This document shows, piece after piece, positions 15,983 through 24,710 of a DNA stretch of 35,952 bases. Origin of the DNA: Erythrobacteraceae bacterium. Lineage in GTDB: Bacteria; Pseudomonadota; Alphaproteobacteria; Sphingomonadales; Sphingomonadaceae. Within the stretch, counting starts at the first letter, position 1. The number at the start of each line of letters is the position of its first letter. The notes under the pieces were generated by a model. It was not told the origin of the DNA and ran no database searches. It was given only the letters and a program-made list of their open reading frames with translations. Made by a program: the position numbers and the translations under genes. The stretch spans positions 1-35,952 of the forward strand of contig CANJYE010000032.1 of assembly GCA_947479055.1 (NCBI GenBank), written 5' to 3'.

Positions 15983-17137
15983 TCAGAGCGCCTTTTCGTA
16001 GATCCGGTATTCCTTGTTGACCTTGCTGTGGATGGCATCGGCGATGGCCACCATTCCCTGGTTGTCTTCAAGAATCCAGCCGATTTCGCCGCGCGTGCTG
16101 CCATAGGCGGCGATGGCGTCGCGGCGGATATATTCGATCATCATGAAAGCCAACTGGCTGGCCAGGCGCGAGGATTGCAGCTTCCTGAGGACCCCCATCA
16201 GCGGCACCCGCATCTGCGCGTTGGTCGGCTTGCGCAGCCACCACAGCAGCTTGGCCCAGCCGAACGGGAACAGTTTGCCGCGCAGCTTGTGGATCACCTG
16301 GTTGACGTCCGGCAGTGTCATCATGAAGGCCACAGGTTCGCCATCATATTCGGCGATGCGGATCAGGTCCTCCCGCACCAGCGGGCGCAGCTTCTTGGCG
16401 GTGTAGGCGATCTCGGTCTCGGTGAAGGGCACGAAGCCCCAATTGTCCGACCAGGCATCGTTGAGGATGTGGAGGATGATCGCCGCTTCTTCGTGATAGC
16501 GCTTGAGGTTGACCTTGCGGATCCTGATCCGGTCGTTCTTCTCGCCCGACTGGATGATCCGCTGGATCAGCGGCGGGAAGGGCCGGGTCACGTCGAGGTC
16601 GAAGGTCAGCAGGCGCTTGGCGGTGGCGTAACCATCGCCTTCGATCCAGCCCTGGTAGTGCGGCGGGGCGTGGCCCATCATGATCGTGGGCGGATGATCG
16701 TGGCCCAGCACCAGCAGGCCCGGCTCTTCCCACACCGACATGCTGAGCGGGGCCAGTACTCGGGTCATGCCCTGTTCGCGCAGCCATTGTTCGGCCCGGG
16801 CGATCAGCGCCCTGGTGGTTTCCTCGTCCTCCGCTTCCAGCAGACCCCAGTTGCCGGTGCCCGGACCCATCCCCTGCTCGACCGGCATGGTCAGCGCCAG
16901 ATGGTCGATATGGGCCGAGATGCGCCCGACCACCCGGCCATTCCGGCGGGCGAGGAAGAACTGGACGGTGGCATGTTCGAAAAACGGGTTCTTGCCCTGC
17001 GTCAGCAGCTCGACCATCTCGGAGCGGATATAGGGCACCCAGTTGGGATCATCGCCATTGAGGCGATAAGCGAGGTCGATGAATGCATCGAGGTCACGCT
17101 TGCCCGTGACCGGGGAGATGGTAAGGTCATTGCTCAC
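15983..17137 (-). CDS. GNAT-fold N-acetyltransferase family protein
   Basis: This 384-residue protein resembles a conserved family of large GNAT-like proteins found in alphaproteobacteria. The N-terminal third (DLDAFIDLAYRLNGDDPNWVPYIRSEMVELL...FFLARRNGRVVGRISAHIDHL) and the later ADSWSDNWGFVPFTETE / IAEYDGEPVAFMMTLPDVNQVI region show an acyl-CoA-binding-type strand-helix pattern. The acceptor is unknown. I prefer a GTG start at 17137 (VSNDLTISPV): a longer frame reaching 17227 would run across the start of the divergent desaturase gene. It converges with the small RNA; the gap to that terminator is six bases. Confidence 0.72.
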   Translation of the reverse strand: MSNDLTISPVTGKRDLDAFIDLAYRLNGDDPNWVPYIRSEMVELLTQGKNPFFEHATVQFFLARRNGRVVGRISAHIDHLALTMPVEQGMGPGTGNWGLLEAEDEETTRALIARAEQWLREQGMTRVLAPLSMSVWEEPGLLVLGHDHPPTIMMGHAPPHYQGWIEGDGYATAKRLLTFDLDVTRPFPPLIQRIIQSGEKNDRIRIRKVNLKRYHEEAAIILHILNDAWSDNWGFVPFTETEIAYTAKKLRPLVREDLIRIAEYDGEPVAFMMTLPDVNQVIHKLRGKLFPFGWAKLLWWLRKPTNAQMRVPLMGVLRKLQSSRLASQLAFMMIEYIRRDAIAAYGSTRGEIGWILEDNQGMVAIADAIHSKVNKEYRIYEKAL

Positions 17138-17225
17138 TGCGATTGGGCCTTTTCTCGGGAGTGCGAGCACTGCGTTGTCTACCCTTGCCCTGTCAAGCGA
17201 AGCGGATCGAACCGGACCAGACAGC

Positions 17226-18296
17226 ATGACGGCTTACGATGCCATCCAGCCCGCGCTACACCGGCCAGCCACGGGCCCGATTCCCGACGATCAGGCGCTG
17301 CTGCGCGCGGCAGTGGAAGTGTCGCGCGATATTTCTGCCGCCCGGCCGGAGATATATTGGCCGGATATGCTGGTTTCCGCCGGTGTCGGTTATGCGGCAT
17401 TGGCCGGGGCGATCCTGCTGAAGGCCCCCCTGCTCGCCATCGCTTCCGGCATCCTCGCCATGCTGGCGCTTTATCGCGCGCTGCTGTTCATCCACGAGCT
17501 GACCCATATCCACCGTGATGCGCTGCCCGGCTTTCGCCTGGCGTGGAATCTGCTGGTCGGCATTCCGGTGCTGACACCGTCCTTCATGTATGAAGGCGTT
17601 CACACGCTGCACCATGCCCGCACCCGCTATGGCACGGCGGAGGATCCGGAGTATCTGCCGCTGGCCCTGATGAAGCCGTGGAGCCTGCCGGCCTTCATCC
17701 TGGTGGCGCTGCTCGCTCCGCCCGCCTTGCTGCTGCGTTGCGCGGTGTTGGTGCCGCTAGGTGCGCTGGTGCCGCCTTTGAGAGCGCTGGTATGGGAGCG
17801 CTTTTCCTCGCTCTCGATCAACCCCGGTTTCCGCCGCCGGCCACCGGAAGGGGCCCTCCGCCGCATGGTTCTGTGGCAGGAAGCCGGGGCAAGCGCGTGG
17901 GCCATAGCTCTGCTTGCCAGCACGCAGATCGTCGGTTGGCGACCACTGCTGATCGCCATGGTGGTCCTTTCGGGAACGGCTGTTTTCAACCAGTTACGCA
18001 CACTTGTCGCCCATCTCTGGCAGAACGAAGGCGATGCAATGACGGTGACGGCGCAATATCTCGATTCGGTCAACGTCCCTCCACCCGGCATCATCCCCGC
18101 GCTGTGGGCACCGGTGGGCCTGCGCTATCACGCGCTGCATCACCTGCTTCCCAGCCTGCCCTACCATGCGCTGGGCGAGGCCCACCGCCGCCTGAGCACG
18201 CAGTTCGGCCAGGGTACGACTTACGCCGGGGCGAGCTATCCCGGCATGTGCATGCTGGTTGCCCGCATCGCCCGCAGCACCATTATCAGGCGCTGA
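17226..18296 (+). CDS. Fatty acid desaturase family membrane protein
   Basis: This 356-residue membrane di-iron enzyme candidate contains the three histidine clusters of the desaturase/hydroxylase superfamily: HELTHIHRD at residues 90-98, HTLHH at 126-130 and HALHH at 302-306. Hydrophobic segments lie between them, at about 53-85, 100-120 and 155-185, with another at about 225-250. The superfamily uses O2 and electrons from a ferredoxin or cytochrome to desaturate or hydroxylate acyl chains or other lipids; the exact substrate cannot be told. The ATG at 17226 is selected because an earlier in-frame start would run through the divergent GNAT gene. It is 148 bases upstream of the Rieske oxygenase on the same strand. 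Confidence 0.85.
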   Translation: MTAYDAIQPALHRPATGPIPDDQALLRAAVEVSRDISAARPEIYWPDMLVSAGVGYAALAGAILLKAPLLAIASGILAMLALYRALLFIHELTHIHRDALPGFRLAWNLLVGIPVLTPSFMYEGVHTLHHARTRYGTAEDPEYLPLALMKPWSLPAFILVALLAPPALLLRCAVLVPLGALVPPLRALVWERFSSLSINPGFRRRPPEGALRRMVLWQEAGASAWAIALLASTQIVGWRPLLIAMVVLSGTAVFNQLRTLVAHLWQNEGDAMTVTAQYLDSVNVPPPGIIPALWAPVGLRYHALHHLLPSLPYHALGEAHRRLSTQFGQGTTYAGASYPGMCMLVARIARSTIIRR

Positions 18297-18444
18297 ATGC
18301 GCCTGTGGGCGGCACGATTGCGCACCTGATTGGCGCCAACCGCCACAAATCCGCGTTTTGACAAAGCCGCCGATACAGGCGAAATTGACGGGTGGAGAGA
18401 GTGTGGCTGGATTCGGCCCACCGCAAAAGACAAGGGACAGGCCG

Positions 18445-19809
18445 ATGGCGACGCGCACGAGCAGCTATTCACCCGATCAGGTGCGGGACGATTTCGTTCC
18501 AAAGGAAGTCTATTTCGACAAGGATTTCGCTGCCCTGGAGGCGGAGCGCTTGTGGCCTCATGTCTGGCAGGTCGCCTGCCGGGAGGAGGAAGTGCCCAAT
18601 GTCGGCGACTTCGTGGTCTATGACATCCTCAAGGACTCGATCGTGGTGGTGCGCACAGCGCCGGACCGGATCGAGGCGCACCACAATGTCTGCCCGCATC
18701 GCGGTCGGCGGCTGGTGGAGGGAACCGGCAATATCAAGCAGTTCCACTGCGCCTTCCACGGCTGGCGCTTCAAGCTGAGTGGCGAGAATGTGAACGTGAT
18801 CGACCGGGCTGACTGGGGCGAATGCCTCAAGGCCGAGGATATCGCGCTGTCCACCATCCAGTGCGACACATGGGGCGGTTTTGTCTTCATCAACATGGAC
18901 CCGAAGGCCGGACCGCTGCTCGAATTCCTTGATCCGCTTGATGAATATTGCGGCAAGTTCGAGTTCGAGCGGCTGCGCTTCCGCTGGTACAAGACCACCA
19001 TCATGCAATCCAACTGGAAGACCGTGCTCGGCTTCTTCAACGAGTTCTACCACGTCCAGCAGGCCCATCCGCAGCTGCTGGAATTCACCAACGACTATTC
19101 CGGCAGCCTTGAACTGGGTCGCCATGCTCAGACCTTCTACGATTCCAAGGGGGCGGTGCCGATCAGCCGTTCGCCCCGCCTGCCCGCGCGCGCAGAGCCG
19201 TCCATGCTGGAGCATATCCAGAATCTGGGTGAGCAATATCGCCGCGATCTCCAGGTCATGCTGAGCGAGCGCAACTGGGAAGTGATCCAGACGCTGAAGG
19301 ACCATGTTTCGACGGAAACCCCGCCCATGGAAGTGCTGGCCAAATGGGGTGAGCTCCAGCTCAAGGCAGCGGCCGAGGAGGGGATCGAATGGCCCCCGCA
19401 GCTGACCCCCGAATATATCGAGCGTTCGGGCCTTGCCTGGCATGTCTTCCCCAACACGATCTTCCTGCACGGGCTGGTCGACAGCGTGCTGTGGTATCGC
19501 CTGCGCCCCAATGGCGATGATCCGGAAAGCTGCATTTTCGACGTCTGGGCGCTGGAGCTGTTTGGCCCCGGCAAGGTGCCCGAGCTGAAGCGGGAGTCCT
19601 ACAATCACTGGGAAGACGCCAATTTCCCGCTGATCTACCGCCAGGATTTCGTGAACATTCCCGAAGTGCAGAAGGGTTTCCATTCGCGCGGGTTCAAGGG
19701 TGAACGCACCAATCCGGTGCAGGAACGGGCGATTTCCAACTTCCACCGCGTGCTGCGCCGGTTCCTCGAGGATCCCTATGACCAGCCGCCCGTGACAACG
19801 GCACGATAA
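18445..19809 (+). CDS. Rieske non-heme iron oxygenase, alpha subunit type
   Basis: This 454-residue protein has the two-domain Rieske oxygenase plan. The [2Fe-2S] site is Cys83-Pro-His85 and Cys102-Ala-Phe-His105. The mononuclear iron site lies in NWKTVLGFFNEFYHVQQAH, with His203 and His208 as ligands and Glu200 where ring-hydroxylating enzymes such as naphthalene dioxygenase have the bridging Asp. Such enzymes hydroxylate or demethylate aromatic, steroid or other substrates with electrons from a ferredoxin. No beta subunit, ferredoxin or reductase is encoded nearby. AGGGACAGG supports the ATG at 18445. Its stop shares one base with the start of the PhyH gene (TAATG), so the two enzymes are made together. 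Confidence 0.92.
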   Translation: MATRTSSYSPDQVRDDFVPKEVYFDKDFAALEAERLWPHVWQVACREEEVPNVGDFVVYDILKDSIVVVRTAPDRIEAHHNVCPHRGRRLVEGTGNIKQFHCAFHGWRFKLSGENVNVIDRADWGECLKAEDIALSTIQCDTWGGFVFINMDPKAGPLLEFLDPLDEYCGKFEFERLRFRWYKTTIMQSNWKTVLGFFNEFYHVQQAHPQLLEFTNDYSGSLELGRHAQTFYDSKGAVPISRSPRLPARAEPSMLEHIQNLGEQYRRDLQVMLSERNWEVIQTLKDHVSTETPPMEVLAKWGELQLKAAAEEGIEWPPQLTPEYIERSGLAWHVFPNTIFLHGLVDSVLWYRLRPNGDDPESCIFDVWALELFGPGKVPELKRESYNHWEDANFPLIYRQDFVNIPEVQKGFHSRGFKGERTNPVQERAISNFHRVLRRFLEDPYDQPPVTTAR

Positions 19810-20720
19810 TGGCGATCCCCCGGAATCAATGGTTCACCCGGCCCGATGGCAGTTCGATCCGCGATCTGGTCCATGGCGCGGTCGAGCGGGACTGGCGCGA
19901 TATCATCACGCCCGAGCTGCGTGAGCGCTACAGGGAAGATGGGGTGGTCCATGTCCCCGGTCTGCTCCATCCCGAATGGCTGGCCCTGGTTGAGCAGGGG
20001 ATGAAGCGCAATGCCGACAACCCCGGCTACAATTGCGTCCATTTCTACGAAGGCCAGCCGGACGAGTATATCATGGATCACGACAATTATGCCGCGATCC
20101 CGGAATACCAGTACCTGCTGCGCCATTCGCCGATCGGCGATATCATGCAGTTCCTGCTGGCCACGGACGAGCTTTACCTGTTCCACGACCAGATCTTCAT
20201 CAAACGTGGCGGAAACAACGCGATCACCCACTGGCACCAGGACCTGCCGTACTGGATCATTGATGGTACGCAGCTGGGCTCGATGTGGATCACGCTCGAT
20301 CCGCAACCGAAGGAGCAATGCCTCGAATTCATTCCCGGCTCGCACAAGGGGCCGCAATATGGCGGCTCCACTTTCAAGCACGAGGATCCGACCGATCCGA
20401 CCTATCCCAGCCTGCCGCGCATTCCCCATATCGAGGCGGAACGGGACAAATGGAACATCGTCAGCTGGGACGTCCAGCCGGGCGACGTTATCCTGCTCCA
20501 TCCCAATGTGCTGCACGGCGGCGGCGGTACCGGCCCCGGCCAGCAGCGGCGCACGATCACCTTGCGCTTTTTCGGCGACGATGCGGTGATCGATGGAAGG
20601 TTCGAGCAGTCGGGCGAGCTGTGTTCCCCGTTCTACCCCGGTCTCACCCGCCGCCTGCGACCCGGCGACAAGGTGCGCGATGATCGCTTTCCGTTGATCC
20701 GGCCTATTCCTCGGTCTTGA
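19809..20720 (+). CDS. Phytanoyl-CoA dioxygenase (PhyH) family protein
   Basis: This 303-residue Fe(II)/2-oxoglutarate oxygenase of the PhyH family carries the metal motif His143-x-Asp145 in ITHWHQDLPYW. The distal histidine is in GDVILLHPNVLHGGG and the 2-oxoglutarate-binding Arg is in QQRRTITLRF. The EQCLEFIPGSHKG segment is typical of the family. Members hydroxylate acyl-CoAs or varied small molecules, so the substrate is not fixed. It is translationally coupled to the Rieske oxygenase (one shared base), which suggests successive oxidations of one substrate. Its 3' end overlaps the convergent lptG by 17 bases. Confidence 0.88.
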   Translation: MAIPRNQWFTRPDGSSIRDLVHGAVERDWRDIITPELRERYREDGVVHVPGLLHPEWLALVEQGMKRNADNPGYNCVHFYEGQPDEYIMDHDNYAAIPEYQYLLRHSPIGDIMQFLLATDELYLFHDQIFIKRGGNNAITHWHQDLPYWIIDGTQLGSMWITLDPQPKEQCLEFIPGSHKGPQYGGSTFKHEDPTDPTYPSLPRIPHIEAERDKWNIVSWDVQPGDVILLHPNVLHGGGGTGPGQQRRTITLRFFGDDAVIDGRFEQSGELCSPFYPGLTRRLRPGDKVRDDRFPLIRPIPRS

Positions 20721-21801
20721 TCAGCACCGCCTCGCCCACCAGCAGGAACAGCAGAAACGGCGCCCAGGCTGCCAGCAGCGGCGGGTAGCCGCCGAAATTG
20801 CCCATGGCGAGCGCGGCATTGTCGACCACGAAATAGGCAAAGCCCAGCGCCATGCCGATGATCGCGCGGACGAACAGCTGGCCGGAACGGGCGAGACCGA
20901 AAGCCGCCACTGCACCCAGCAGCGGCATCAGCAGCGCCGAAAGCGGGCCTGACAGCTTGTGCCACCATTTGCCGCGCAATTCGGCGGTGTGGCGGCCGGC
21001 ATCTTCTAGCGCGGAAATCGAATCGGACAATTCGCCCAGGCTCAGCGAATCGGCATTGACCCCGGCAATCTGCATGTCGGCCGGGGTCAGTTCCGGGGCG
21101 ACCACCAGCGGCTGGATTGGCCGCTGCTGTGCCGACTTCACATCGAACCGGACCGGCGTTTCGATCCGCCAGCCGGGATGGGCATAGGTCGCGCGTGGGC
21201 CGCGGATCTGCTCGACAATCATGCCGCGTTCGTCCCGCACATACCAGCTGACGCCTTCCAGCACCGTGCCTGCGCCGGAGCCGATCTGGGTGGCGGCCGT
21301 CAGGATGTCGTTGCCTTCGCGATAATAGGCATTGGTCCGCCCACCCAATGCCTTGGGAACTGGGCCGTAATCATTGTCCTGCCAGACCTTGAGCGCGGCG
21401 TTTGAGCGCGTGACCACCCGTTCGTTGAAGACCAGGCTGACGCCCGACACGACCAATGCGCTCAACAGCAACGGCGCCAGAACCTGATGGGCGGACAGGC
21501 CCGCCGCCTTCATCGCGATCACCTCGCTGTTCTGGTTGAGCGTGGCGAGGGTAATGATCGTGGCCAGCAGGACTGAATAGGGCAGAAAACGCGAAGCCAG
21601 CTGCGGAATGCGCAGGCTGACGTAGTGCCAGAGCTCCGCCTCGCCATTGCCGGCATGCTCGAGAATCTTGCCGCTCTCGCTCAACAGGTCGAGCGTCTGC
21701 AGCACCAGCACCAGCAGCACCAGAACGGCGAAAATGCGGCTGATGAACAGCCGCGCCAGATAGCGCGTCAGCACCTTGGAAGGGAAGAAATTAAGCCGCA
21801 T
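20704..21801 (-). CDS. lptG: LPS export ABC transporter permease LptG
   Basis: This 365-residue YjgP/YjgQ-family permease has N-terminal helices (ISRIFAVLVLLVLVLQTLDLL and further on), a periplasmic beta-jellyroll segment in the middle (about residues 120-260), and C-terminal helices (LSALLMPLLGAVAAFGLARSGQLFVRAIIGMALGFAYFVVDNAALAMGNFG). With LptF and the ATPase LptB it extracts lipopolysaccharide from the inner membrane. It overlaps the upstream lptF by 11 bases, so the pair forms one operon. LptG rather than LptF is assigned because it is the second gene and has the shorter length. Confidence 0.92.
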   Translation of the reverse strand: MRLNFFPSKVLTRYLARLFISRIFAVLVLLVLVLQTLDLLSESGKILEHAGNGEAELWHYVSLRIPQLASRFLPYSVLLATIITLATLNQNSEVIAMKAAGLSAHQVLAPLLLSALVVSGVSLVFNERVVTRSNAALKVWQDNDYGPVPKALGGRTNAYYREGNDILTAATQIGSGAGTVLEGVSWYVRDERGMIVEQIRGPRATYAHPGWRIETPVRFDVKSAQQRPIQPLVVAPELTPADMQIAGVNADSLSLGELSDSISALEDAGRHTAELRGKWWHKLSGPLSALLMPLLGAVAAFGLARSGQLFVRAIIGMALGFAYFVVDNAALAMGNFGGYPPLLAAWAPFLLFLLVGEAVLIKTEE

Positions 21802-23011
21802 GCGCGCCCTTTGCCCGGTTGATCCGCTGCCGTCGCGAAAGGGCCTTCACGCGCCGGGCGATGCGGGCGAAGAATTGCTCCAGCGGGCCGATCGCCTGGC
21901 CGCCGGGCACATAGGCCACCCGGTAGAACATCCATGCAATCAGCCCGGCGAAAAGGAGGAACGGGCCCCACAGTGCCAGGATCGGGTCGACCCTGCCCAG
22001 CGCCGCCACATCCTCGCCGTACTGGTTGACCTTGTGATAGGCGACCACCATCACCACCGAAATGAACACCCCAAGCGCCGAGGTCGAGCGCTTCGGGGGG
22101 ATCGCCAGCGCTACCGCCAGCAGTGGCAGCAGGATCATCATCACCACTTCGACCAGACGGTAATTGAGGCTGGCTACGCTTTGCATGCGGACCTGCTGCG
22201 AGACATTGTCGTTCCAGCCGATCCGCAGCAGTTCGGGCAGGATGAATTCGCGTTCCTTCTCGCCGCGTCGGCGGAAGGCTTCGATCTTGGGCAGGTCGAT
22301 CGGCAGTTCATGCTGGGTGAAGCTCAACACGCGCGGGCGCTTGCCGGGGCTGTCCTGGATGATCGTGCCATCGACCAGCCGCAAGATGATGGTGTCGCGG
22401 CTGTCGGCGGTGGCAAGGAAACGGCCTTCGCGGGCGGAGATCGACAGGACCTGGCCCTTGCTGTCGGAAATGCGCGCGAAGATGCCGATCAGCTGGCGTC
22501 CGTCGTCGCGGCTTTCTTCGATCCGCAGCGCCATCCGGTCCTTGAGCGTGGTGAATTCGCCGACCTTGATCGAGGCTCCCAGCGCACCGGAACGCAGTTC
22601 GAATTCCAGCTGTTCGTAATAATAGCGTGACAACGGAGCGAGATAGCCGACGATCAGCAGGTTGAGCGCGGCCAGAGCGATGGTCAGGATATAGGGTATC
22701 CGCAGTAGCCGGGCATAGCCCATCCCGACCGCACGCAGCACGTCCAGTTCGCTGGTGGTGGCGAGCTTGCGAAAAGCGAGGAGAATTCCGAGCATCAGCC
22801 CAAGCGGGATGGCGAGACTGGCATACTCCGGGATGAGGTTCATCAGCATGCGGAAGACGACGCCGACAGGTCCGCCTTCCGCCGCGACGAAATCGAACAG
22901 CCGCAGCATCTTTTCCAGCAGCAGAAGCGAGGCTGCCAGCACGAACACGCCAATCATCGGCACCAGGGTCAGGCGCAGGATATAGCGGTCTATGGAGGTC
23001 AGGAATTTCAA
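21791..23011 (-). CDS. lptF: LPS export ABC transporter permease LptF
   Basis: This 406-residue YjgP/YjgQ-family protein begins FLTSIDRYILRLTLVPMIGVFVLAASLLLLEKMLRLFD. It has TM helices near both ends and a periplasmic domain between (GALGASIKVGEFTTLKDRMALRIEE...ILRLVDGTIIQ). The cytoplasmic loop after helix 2 holds LMLGILLAFRKLATTSELDVLRAVGMGYARLLRIP, the coupling-helix region contacting LptB. LptF and LptG form the membrane part of the Lpt bridge. It is the first gene of the lptFG pair. Confidence 0.92.
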   Translation of the reverse strand: MKFLTSIDRYILRLTLVPMIGVFVLAASLLLLEKMLRLFDFVAAEGGPVGVVFRMLMNLIPEYASLAIPLGLMLGILLAFRKLATTSELDVLRAVGMGYARLLRIPYILTIALAALNLLIVGYLAPLSRYYYEQLEFELRSGALGASIKVGEFTTLKDRMALRIEESRDDGRQLIGIFARISDSKGQVLSISAREGRFLATADSRDTIILRLVDGTIIQDSPGKRPRVLSFTQHELPIDLPKIEAFRRRGEKEREFILPELLRIGWNDNVSQQVRMQSVASLNYRLVEVVMMILLPLLAVALAIPPKRSTSALGVFISVVMVVAYHKVNQYGEDVAALGRVDPILALWGPFLLFAGLIAWMFYRVAYVPGGQAIGPLEQFFARIARRVKALSRRQRINRAKGAHAA

Positions 23012-23117
23012 GCGTCTGGCCGTGGCTGCATGGGCGCAGGAATGCGCTTGCGGGCGGCTATAGCGGCAGTTTCCGCTCAGGTCATGCCCTGTAATGCAGG
23101 CTTTGGGCGGTTATCCC

Positions 23118-23498
23118 TTAGGCCTTTTCGAGCGTGCATTGCAGCGGGTGCTGGTTCTGGCGGGCAAAATCCATCACCTGGTTCACTTTGGTTTCGGCGA
23201 TTTCATAGGGAAAGATCCCGCAAACGCCGACGCCGCGCTGGTGGACATGCAGCATCACCCGGGTCGCCTGTTCCATGTCCATCTGGAAGAATCGCTTGAG
23301 CACGATCACGACGAATTCCATCGGCGTGTAATCGTCGTTCAGCATCAGCACCTTGAACTGGCTGGGCTTCTTTGGCTTGGTGCGGGTACGGGTGGCCAGG
23401 CCGATTTGGCCCTTGCCGTCGCCGCCTTCGTCATCACCCGGGCCGGCGCCACGGATGGTCTGGCGCTCTGTGCGCAAAGGGTTGCCGTCAAAGGTCAT
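23118..23498 (-). CDS. clpS: ATP-dependent Clp protease adaptor ClpS
   Basis: ClpS binds N-degron substrates and delivers them to ClpAP. This 126-residue protein has a flexible N-terminal tail of about 45 residues (longer than in E. coli ClpS) and the core [58 protein letters not shown]. The pocket residues N54, D55 and H86 are recognisable. The ATG at 23498 (MTFDGNPLR) is chosen because the longer frame would add 36 Arg-rich residues. clpA is not in the window. Confidence 0.95.
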   Translation of the reverse strand: MTFDGNPLRTERQTIRGAGPGDDEGGDGKGQIGLATRTRTKPKKPSQFKVLMLNDDYTPMEFVVIVLKRFFQMDMEQATRVMLHVHQRGVGVCGIFPYEIAETKVNQVMDFARQNQHPLQCTLEKA

Positions 23499-23576
23499 GA
23501 GACGAGAATATCGCAATGCGGCGCGCAGGCGCAAGATGCGGGGGATGAAAAAGACATCTGCCCCGCAGATACGAAA

Positions 23577-23604
23577 GGGCCGGACAGCGCGAACTGTCCG
23601 GCCC
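23577..23604 (-). terminator. Terminator downstream of the phasin gene
   Basis: A perfect 11-bp inverted repeat, GGGCCGGACAG at 23577-23587 and CTGTCCGGCCC at 23594-23604, has a 6-base CGCGAA loop (TTCGCG on the minus strand). It is followed on the minus strand by TTTCGT. It lies 60 bases after the phasin stop codon. Confidence 0.75.
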
Positions 23605-23663
23605 ATCGTGCCTGCATGCGGTTTTGGTCGCCGGGGAGTGAGTGGGGTCGGCGACCGGCCGGG

Positions 23664-24563
23664 TCAGGCAGCCTTCGAAACCTTGTCGACCGCAATGCTG
23701 ACGCGGTTCGAAATCGGAGCGAAAGCTTCGTTGGCCAGCTTGACCAGCGATTCGCTGGTCTTGGAGCTGAAAGCGACCGCAGCGTCGAAGTTGCGGCGGG
23801 CCAGCTTGCCCTGGAGCTGGAACAGCTCGGTCGGGGACTTCACGGCGGCGAATGCCTTGAGATCACCGGTCAGAGTTTCGAACGCGCCCTTCGATTCGGT
23901 GATGTAGTCCTTGCCGAGAGACTTGGCTCCAGTGGCGAGGATCTTGCCCGAGGTGACGACGGCTTCGACATTGCCCTTGGTGAACGCGGTGACTTCGCCG
24001 GCAACGGCGCCGCTCTTGGCATAGGCGGCCTTCGCCTTGCCCTGCACGTCCTTGATGAGCTTGGTATAATCGGGGGTGGTCTTCTTGGCGGTAGCCATGA
24101 TCTTTTCCTTCAGTTCGGCAATGGTTTGATCGGAGGTTTGTACGAGTTTGGCCGGCTTGGCTGCGGGTTTGGCCGACTTGGATATCTTGCGTTTCACGAC
24201 CCGCTTCGGGGCGGGCTTCGCAGCGCTTGCAGGTTTGGGTTGCGGGGTTGTGATGGGCTTCCCGACGGTTGCCGCCTTTTTCGGAGCGGGTGCCTGGGCT
24301 TTTACCGCCACCGGTGCTGGCACCTTGGCCGGAATCTTTGGCTTGGCCGGGGCCTTTGCCTTGACGGCGGCCCTGACCGGAACTTCGACCGCCACCAGTG
24401 GGGCCGGCTCGGCCTGAACTGCGACAGTCTCGACCAAGGCTTCGACAGCCGTCTCGACAGCGGCCTTCACGGGCGTGACTTTCGTCTCCACCTTCGCCTC
24501 TGTGGCTGCGGCATAAGGCTTCTCTGCCGTTTCGGCAGACTTGATGTCGTTTTCATCGGCCAT
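23664..24563 (-). CDS. Phasin with Lys/Ala/Pro-rich N-terminal extension
   Basis: This is a 299-residue polyhydroxyalkanoate granule-associated protein. The C-terminal part from about residue 155 (TPDYTKLIKDVQGKAKAAYAKSG...LFQLQGKLARRNFDAAVAFSSKTSESLVKLANEAFAPI) is a typical amphipathic-helical phasin domain. The N-terminal half is low complexity and basic (AKPKIPAKVPAPVAVKAQAPAPKK...AKPAPKRVVKRKISKSAKPAAKPAK) and resembles the AAKP-type histone-like tails of PhaF proteins, which bind DNA. An internal ATG at 24098 has its own AAGGAA ribosome-binding site and could yield a 144-residue short phasin. Start 24563 has AAGGAG upstream. Two TGCACAA palindromes lie just upstream, probably operators. 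Confidence 0.88.
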   Translation of the reverse strand: MADENDIKSAETAEKPYAAATEAKVETKVTPVKAAVETAVEALVETVAVQAEPAPLVAVEVPVRAAVKAKAPAKPKIPAKVPAPVAVKAQAPAPKKAATVGKPITTPQPKPASAAKPAPKRVVKRKISKSAKPAAKPAKLVQTSDQTIAELKEKIMATAKKTTPDYTKLIKDVQGKAKAAYAKSGAVAGEVTAFTKGNVEAVVTSGKILATGAKSLGKDYITESKGAFETLTGDLKAFAAVKSPTELFQLQGKLARRNFDAAVAFSSKTSESLVKLANEAFAPISNRVSIAVDKVSKAA

Positions 24564-24604
24564 CAAAAAACTCCTTCGCAACAAGCCACACACAATCGGC
24601 GTTA

Positions 24605-24619
24605 TGCTGCAATGCACAA
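24605..24619. promoter_or_regulatory. Palindromic operator upstream of the phasin gene (site 1)
   Basis: TGCTGCA-A-TGCACAA is a near-palindrome of two 7-base half-sites around one base. It lies 42 bases upstream of the phasin ATG. It matches the perfect palindrome at 24653 in one half and in spacing, and TGC-rich dyads are the binding sites reported for PhaR-type regulators of PHA genes. Assignment to PhaR is inference. Confidence 0.55.
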
Positions 24620-24652
24620 AATAGGCATTGCGGGTGCGAAGTCAAGGAAGTT

Positions 24653-24667
24653 TTGTGCAGTGCACAA
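24653..24667. promoter_or_regulatory. Perfect palindromic operator between phaC and phasin (site 2)
   Basis: TTGTGCA-G-TGCACAA is a perfect 15-base palindrome, 48 bases from site 1 and on the promoter side of the phasin gene. The same dyad recurs upstream of phaC, which supports a shared regulator such as PhaR. Confidence 0.6.
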
Positions 24668-24680
24668 TTTCCGGGTTGAG

Positions 24681-24707
24681 CGGCTTGCGGACGCGCCGTG
24701 CAAGCCG
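24681..24707 (-). terminator. Hairpin just after the phaC stop codon
   Basis: CGGCTTGC at 24681-24688 and GCAAGCCG at 24700-24707 form a perfect 8-bp stem three bases after the phaC stop. There is no T run on the minus strand, so it may attenuate rather than fully end transcription toward the phasin gene. Confidence 0.4.
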
Positions 24708-24710
24708 GGC

